Shown piece after piece: positions 59,563 to 64,000 of a DNA stretch of 64,000 nt; the first letter of the stretch is position 1, and every line of letters begins with the position of its first letter. Both the position numbers and the translations under genes were made by a program. Below the pieces are notes generated by a model. The model was not told the origin of the DNA. It saw nothing but the letters and a program-made list of their open reading frames with translations, and did not search any database. The stretch covers positions 32,142,759 through 32,206,758 of the forward strand of contig CM077824.1 in NCBI GenBank assembly GCA_039720395.1. The letters run 5' to 3'. The stretch comes from Liquidambar formosana. Taxonomy: Eukaryota > Streptophyta > Magnoliopsida > Saxifragales > Altingiaceae.

Positions 59563-61586
59563 TAAAGAAAAAAGAGAGGGAGGTGGACAGAGCACGAACA
59601 TGAAAATGTGATCAACAAATATATATTATATGAGCTTTCTCAAAGTAACTAAATATTGGATGGTTATAAATGTACAAGAGACGATCTTATCAGCTTCCTT
59701 TGTCTAGATTCTCCAATTTGAACTCCTCTTCTAGATATCCAAACTCAAATCTTTATGAAAATAAACATCAGGAGCTACCTTGGAAGGATAGACTTTTCGG
59801 AAATCTCTGCTTACAAAGAGGACTTTGTTTATCATGCGGGCGGGTGGTTTATTGTGCGGTTTTTACAATAATACCCACAATCTGCCCAATTGTGAATCGG
59901 GTTTTTTACATTGGAATCGCTACTCGCCCACCTACTCTTTTGAACTGCCCATATAGTTGCAGGTCGATTTGGATTGGGTGGATTTCTCGAGTTGTGTGGG
60001 CCTGTGAGCACCGCTACACGAAATAATACTCTTGCATCGGTTGCAAGAGAAAAATAAAAATAAAAATGAGTATATCTCTTTCTTTTTCTTATTTTTTCTC
60101 TTTTTTTTCATTTTTTTTGTAAATATAACATTTTAGATGATATGATAACATAATAATTACAAATTTTTGAATTTTAAAATTTAAATTTGAATAACTAATT
60201 TCAATATTAATATGTTACCTCATTTGAGATTTTATATTTGGAAAAAAGTTTTGGGACATATAATATGAGAAAACATTTAATTTCGAATCCTAAATTGAAA
60301 ATCTGTTTGGTCTTCATTTTTAAACTATTGGATTGTAATTCACGTAGATTAATGATTTAAGTGATCTAATCCAATAATTTGAAATAAAAATCCAAACAAA
60401 ATTTCCATCCATATCTCAAATCAGAAGATAACTAATTGCTAAAAACAATTTATATTCTCTCTATATACTCTCCCCAGTCACCACTTCTCTCCGTCATTTT
60501 AATTCTCTCCGTACTGTCCACCACTATCTTATCCGTTCTTTTACAAAACGGAGAAAGAAAATAGACATCTATCCTATCCAATTTTTACATTTTATTTATT
60601 TATTTATTTATTTATACCATTTTTTGATTCATAATTTATTTTTGGCCTTTTTGCTGAGTTATGTACTTTTTACTTCATGTGTGTGTTTTTCCTACTAATT
60701 AAAAACTCGATAAAAAAACAAGAAAAGGACAAAACGAAAACTAATGGAAATAGCAAAAGAAAGACCCACCCTCTCATCAAGACTCTACTATCCCCTCGTC
60801 TTTGACAAGGAATCAAAAGAGAATTTTGAATGTTGTTCTAAAAGGGTGAGTTATTATTATATTTGAGCAATAATACACTATTAATGCTGTTTTCATAGTA
60901 TGCTAAAAGATAATAATACCACACCCTTGAGCCATCTAGGACATATTTTTGTGTCAAAATAACACAAGTGTAGCTAGAAAAATATAGGGAATAATGATTG
61001 TATAAAAAAATAGCACATTGTGTTATTTGCACGATTAAAATACATTGTATCAAATTATAGCATTAGGCACCGCAATAAGTGTTAGAATAGAAATAATACA
61101 GACAATACAGTACAAACCACTAGAGATGCCTTAACGTCAATTTCCCATTTGAATAAACTTCTATTTCCAATTTTTTATTCTTAAAAGTATAAAAACAAAA
61201 AATTTTAATTATTTTTTAGAGTGAAAAATCTAGATAGTCATTTTTAAAATGCAAGGATTACTTACTATTTAAATTTTTAGAAGTAACTACAAAATTTTTT
61301 CACACTTAAAATTTTCATTTTTTTTTTAATTTTTAAAATTAAAAATCAGGAGTTAGACAAACCCAACTCTCATAATTAATAATAATGTTTAAAAATATGA
61401 AAATATATTTTTTAAAATGAGAGGATATAATATATATACATTTCAAGATGAGAGTTTTTTTTTTTTTTTTTTGATGAAGAGAAAATTCTCTTTTTAATTC
61501 ACAAATTGATAGGCATGTCAACAAGAGCTTGGTTTAAATTGCTTCATTTATAACCAATTGAATATTTCATATTTAAATTATGGAAA
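58645..61586. other. Intergenic, no supported gene
   Basis: A 65-base direct repeat lies at about 58783-58846 and 58990-59055 (TAAATAAAATGAGAAC, CCCATAAATAC). A (TA)n run is at 59523-59560. 59790-60030 is less AT-rich, with CGGGCGGGTGG; I could not assign its frame to any family. The remainder is AT-rich. Confidence 0.5.
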
Positions 61587-61851
61587 TCTATACTACTATA
61601 TAAAGCTAATTCCTTTTGTGGTTGGACTGCACCTGGAAATACTAAAATACTTTTAGAAATTAATAAAGTTAAAAGTCGATTTGGTAATTTTATCAACTTT
61701 GAAAAACCCACCACAGTCTGTTTCATCTTAATTCTCTTTAACAAACACGTATATGGTTTTAAAACTTGAAAACTGACATAACAATTCCATTAATGAAATG
61801 AAAACTTAAAAAGATGTGTTATACACGCATCACGTGTGTTTGATTACCAGT
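61587..61851 (+). mobile_element. Short Helitron-like element
   Basis: Starts TCTATACTACTATATAAAGC after an A, a common plant Helitron 5' end. It ends near CACGCATCACGTGTG (hairpin) followed by GATTACCAG before a T. The expected CTAG has become CCAG, so the 3' end is degenerate or misplaced. Confidence 0.42.
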
Positions 61852-61974
61852 GACTTATATGACCAAAAGTTAGACGATGGAAAAAATGTAAAATTGGAAT
61901 GGGACAAAGCACCAGCGTGAGATAAGAGTCTGGTTTTCTTTTGCTTCACTTGTACTTATCTTTTGGGAGAAAAT

Positions 61975-62080
61975 CCTCTCAGTAACTGGACATGTTTAGT
62001 AAAATCTAGACCATCCATGTATGAACCCACCTCACATGGATGGTCCAGATTTTACTGGACATGTCCCGTTACTGGAGAGG
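61975..62080. repeat. Near-perfect foldback palindrome
   Basis: The left arm 61975-62020 (CCTCTCAGTAACTGGACATG to GACCATCCATGT) pairs with 62034-62080 around a 13-base loop. Only a few mismatches and one extra base are seen over 46 bases. The outer ends CCTCTC...GAGAGG could be MITE termini. Confidence 0.85.
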
Positions 62081-62132
62081 CATTTCCCCCCCGCTATCTT
62101 CCTTCTTTCCCTTTCTCTCCATCTCTCGCAAC

Positions 62133-62952
62133 GGGAGCGGCTCCTCTCCATTTCTCAAAAACTAATGGACCTCCAATAGTTTGATCCGATGCGCGACACA
62201 TCATCTATTTGCTCGATCCAACAGATGAGTTCCCAATTCATGATGAAATTATCTAAGCATAGTCGTTTTGGTCGACTGTAAGAGTTTGGTTAACGGCATC
62301 AAGAAGATCCTCTTGTCTCATCTTCTACCTCAAGACACCCACCTCAACAATAGGACTCAGATTCTATTCTCACAACCTCTATCTACCCCTACCCCTTCAA
62401 AAGTAAGGCTATAAAAGCAATGACCTCCGCAACATACCGATAAGATGGAATCGACTAATAACCAGACCATGCCATTTTGGGCATCGGAAACCATATACTG
62501 TTAAACAAAATCAAGGCCAGGACTTGAAACTAGTTCCTCATGTCCTCCGAATTCATTGTCCTTCTTTAATGGTGGTTAGATTGACGAGTCTCCATCTCTA
62601 AGATGACACCCTCTCACATATATAATGCTTTTTTATTTTCTTGATATTTCTTAATCTTTGTGCGTTATCAGATTAATGAGGAGTTTGTTCACTTCTAGTG
62701 AGTTTTACTTCTTTATGATATGTTGCAGAGAAAGTGGCAATTGTGGAAGACTAGAAGGTGGAGAGAGAAGGAGGAGATGTGTTTGATAGCTTGACGTTGT
62801 TAACAAAAGGTTGAATGCCAAAATGGCAGCGTTGGACAATCCTACCACATACAAGCAAGCTGGACCGTTGGATCAAGTCAGGGGTGTGTCGCACATCGCA
62901 TCAAGGTACTAGAGGTCCATTAAATTTTGAGAAATGGAGAGGATCCGCTCCC
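62133..62952. mobile_element. TIR element with about 90-bp arms
   Basis: The left arm 62133-62224 starts GGGAGCGGCTCCTCTCCATT. It is inverted at 62861-62952, where the reverse complement starts GGGAGCGGATCCTCTCCATT and continues through AATGGACCTC and GCGACACA. GCAAC lies directly outside both ends, perhaps the rest of a longer target duplication. The 640-bp interior has no recognised transposase. It may be a MULE relative, but the superfamily is uncertain. Confidence 0.65.
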
Positions 62953-64000
62953 CTCTGCAACGTACTACTGTAGATCCACTCTCTCTCTTTCTTCCCCTCC
63001 CTCTTTCTCTACACTGCAGAGTACAGACCATTGATATAAATCCTTGCTTCTCTCTTTTTCCTCTCATCTCCACTGTCGATCACTACAGAAATGGTTCTTA
63101 GATTAGTGTTGATCTCTCCAATGCCGATCAAGTCTTGAGTGATCTAAGAAGATTCCATGGTCGGAGTTCCATCCACCGCCAATCTGCGTTTTTGGGTGCT
63201 GATCTGCCGATCTACATCCTTCGTCCGCGGTCAGATAAAGGAACCCTCTTTCTCTCTCTAGATGTTGCTCTGTTTTTTTTCTTTTTTTTCTTTTTTTTTT
63301 TGAGAATTTGAGGATTTGTGGGGAAATCAAGTAATGAATGTTGAATGCTTGAATTTTCACTATTTAAAAAATTCTAAATTATTATTATTATTATTTTTTA
63401 AATTATGATTTTTATCTCGATTTTCCCAAGAAATTTATCTAGATTTTTATGGAATTTTCAATGCTACCTTGAATCATTTTCATCTCAATTGAATTTTAAC
63501 TAGAATTTTGATAGTGATTTGTAGCTTGAGATTTTTAAAAGAATATGTTAATTTGATTTTCTGGTCAAGTGCCAACATGTGCGAGAAGAATGCCGATTAT
63601 TTCGGAGATAATTGAGGGAAACAAGGAGAATGAAACAATAGCTCTTTGGTTTGAAAAGGGCATTAGCGTCGTAGCAACTTGAGGATTTGAGTTCCGTTAC
63701 GTATTTCACGGTGAATTTCAATTGAAAGTATTTATGGAATGACAGCTAATTCGGCTATCAAATTCGGCTCTCTAAAGTGGTGGTAAGCACCACTGTTAAA
63801 TTATCAAAACTCGATCATTTTAACCCATTCAAAAGTTTTGTCAACTTTTCTAATATGAATATTGGTGTGATTACTATTTATGTAGCTATAGGATAATGCT
63901 CTTGTGGGGTTAGGTCCGAGGTGTGTTTCTCAAAGGTCATTGTTTCAATTCTTCACACTTATCATTGTTTGTTTAGATATAGGACATGCATCTCTAATGG
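62953..64000. other. Right edge, no supported gene
   Basis: 62975-63245 is pyrimidine-rich and moderately GC-rich, resembling a gene leader. No convincing start or splice pattern follows before the window ends, so a gene beginning here cannot be affirmed or excluded. The rest is AT-rich, with a T-run and an ATT-repeat run near 63290-63395. Confidence 0.4.

Noticed and set aside
1..64000. Organelle-derived insertion, viral sequence or a novel defence-like system
   Set aside because: I saw no chloroplast or mitochondrial gene, viral polyprotein or clustered unknown genes. The unexplained parts are repeats and AT-rich DNA.

Overview
This is a stretch of plant nuclear chromosome, almost certainly from a eudicot. 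Genes are split by GT-AG introns, the intergenic DNA is AT-rich, and TA and GA microsatellites, MITEs, MULEs, Helitrons, a SINE and solo LTRs are abundant. The genus cannot be fixed from the sequence. There is no bacterial-style gene organisation, and I see no rRNA gene, complete tRNA gene or CRISPR array.

The window holds four intact genes. One is a plus-strand, eight-exon ELP4 gene (Elongator complex subunit 4, 11550-16454). The other three are minus-strand, five-exon genes of the zinc-dependent medium-chain alcohol dehydrogenase family that contains cinnamyl alcohol dehydrogenase-like, mannitol dehydrogenase-like and 8-hydroxygeraniol dehydrogenase-like enzymes (29188-33409, 42354-45947, 52237-55857). 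Each of the three encodes 362 residues with identical exon lengths. A fourth copy (17387-21426) keeps all exons, splice sites and promoter motifs but has three single-base insertions, so it reads as a recent pseudogene. A fifth is only a relic (8760-9215) on the far side of ELP4. The array therefore runs from intact copies on the right to decayed copies on the left, with start codons about 10-12.5 kb apart. Flanking DNA was duplicated with the genes, and ELP4 sits between the two dead copies.

Layout: 1-9.8 kb is repeat-rich and includes a Pack-MULE carrying rearranged pieces of an alpha/beta-hydrolase gene (5690-7025) and the dehydrogenase relic. ELP4 and its putative leader occupy 9.85-16.5 kb, with a LINE fragment in intron 3. 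The pseudogene, with a MULE in intron 2, spans 17.4-21.6 kb. From 22.1 to 27.9 kb there is a solo LTR, a Helitron with nested insertions, a 136-bp tandem triplication and a hAT element. The first intact dehydrogenase gene is at 29.2-33.6 kb, with a solo LTR in intron 2 and a ten-copy minisatellite directly upstream of its promoter. From 34.6 to 41.8 kb lie a Helitron, Stowaway MITEs and a second Pack-MULE carrying part of a zinc-ribbon/RING E3 ligase gene. The other two dehydrogenase genes are at 42.4-46.1 and 52.2-56.0 kb. From 56 to 64 kb there are only repeats and unassigned AT-rich DNA.

All four dehydrogenase promoters share a TATA-like box and, 20-50 bases further upstream, a conserved element with an ACGT core (GCTCACCGACTACGTCAGCC in the best copy). 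It is doubled in the two middle intact genes, which suggests shared regulation, possibly by a bZIP-type factor. ELP4 is a housekeeping tRNA-modification gene with no evident functional link to the array. All element boundaries and exon joins were read by eye; none was tested against transcripts or databases.
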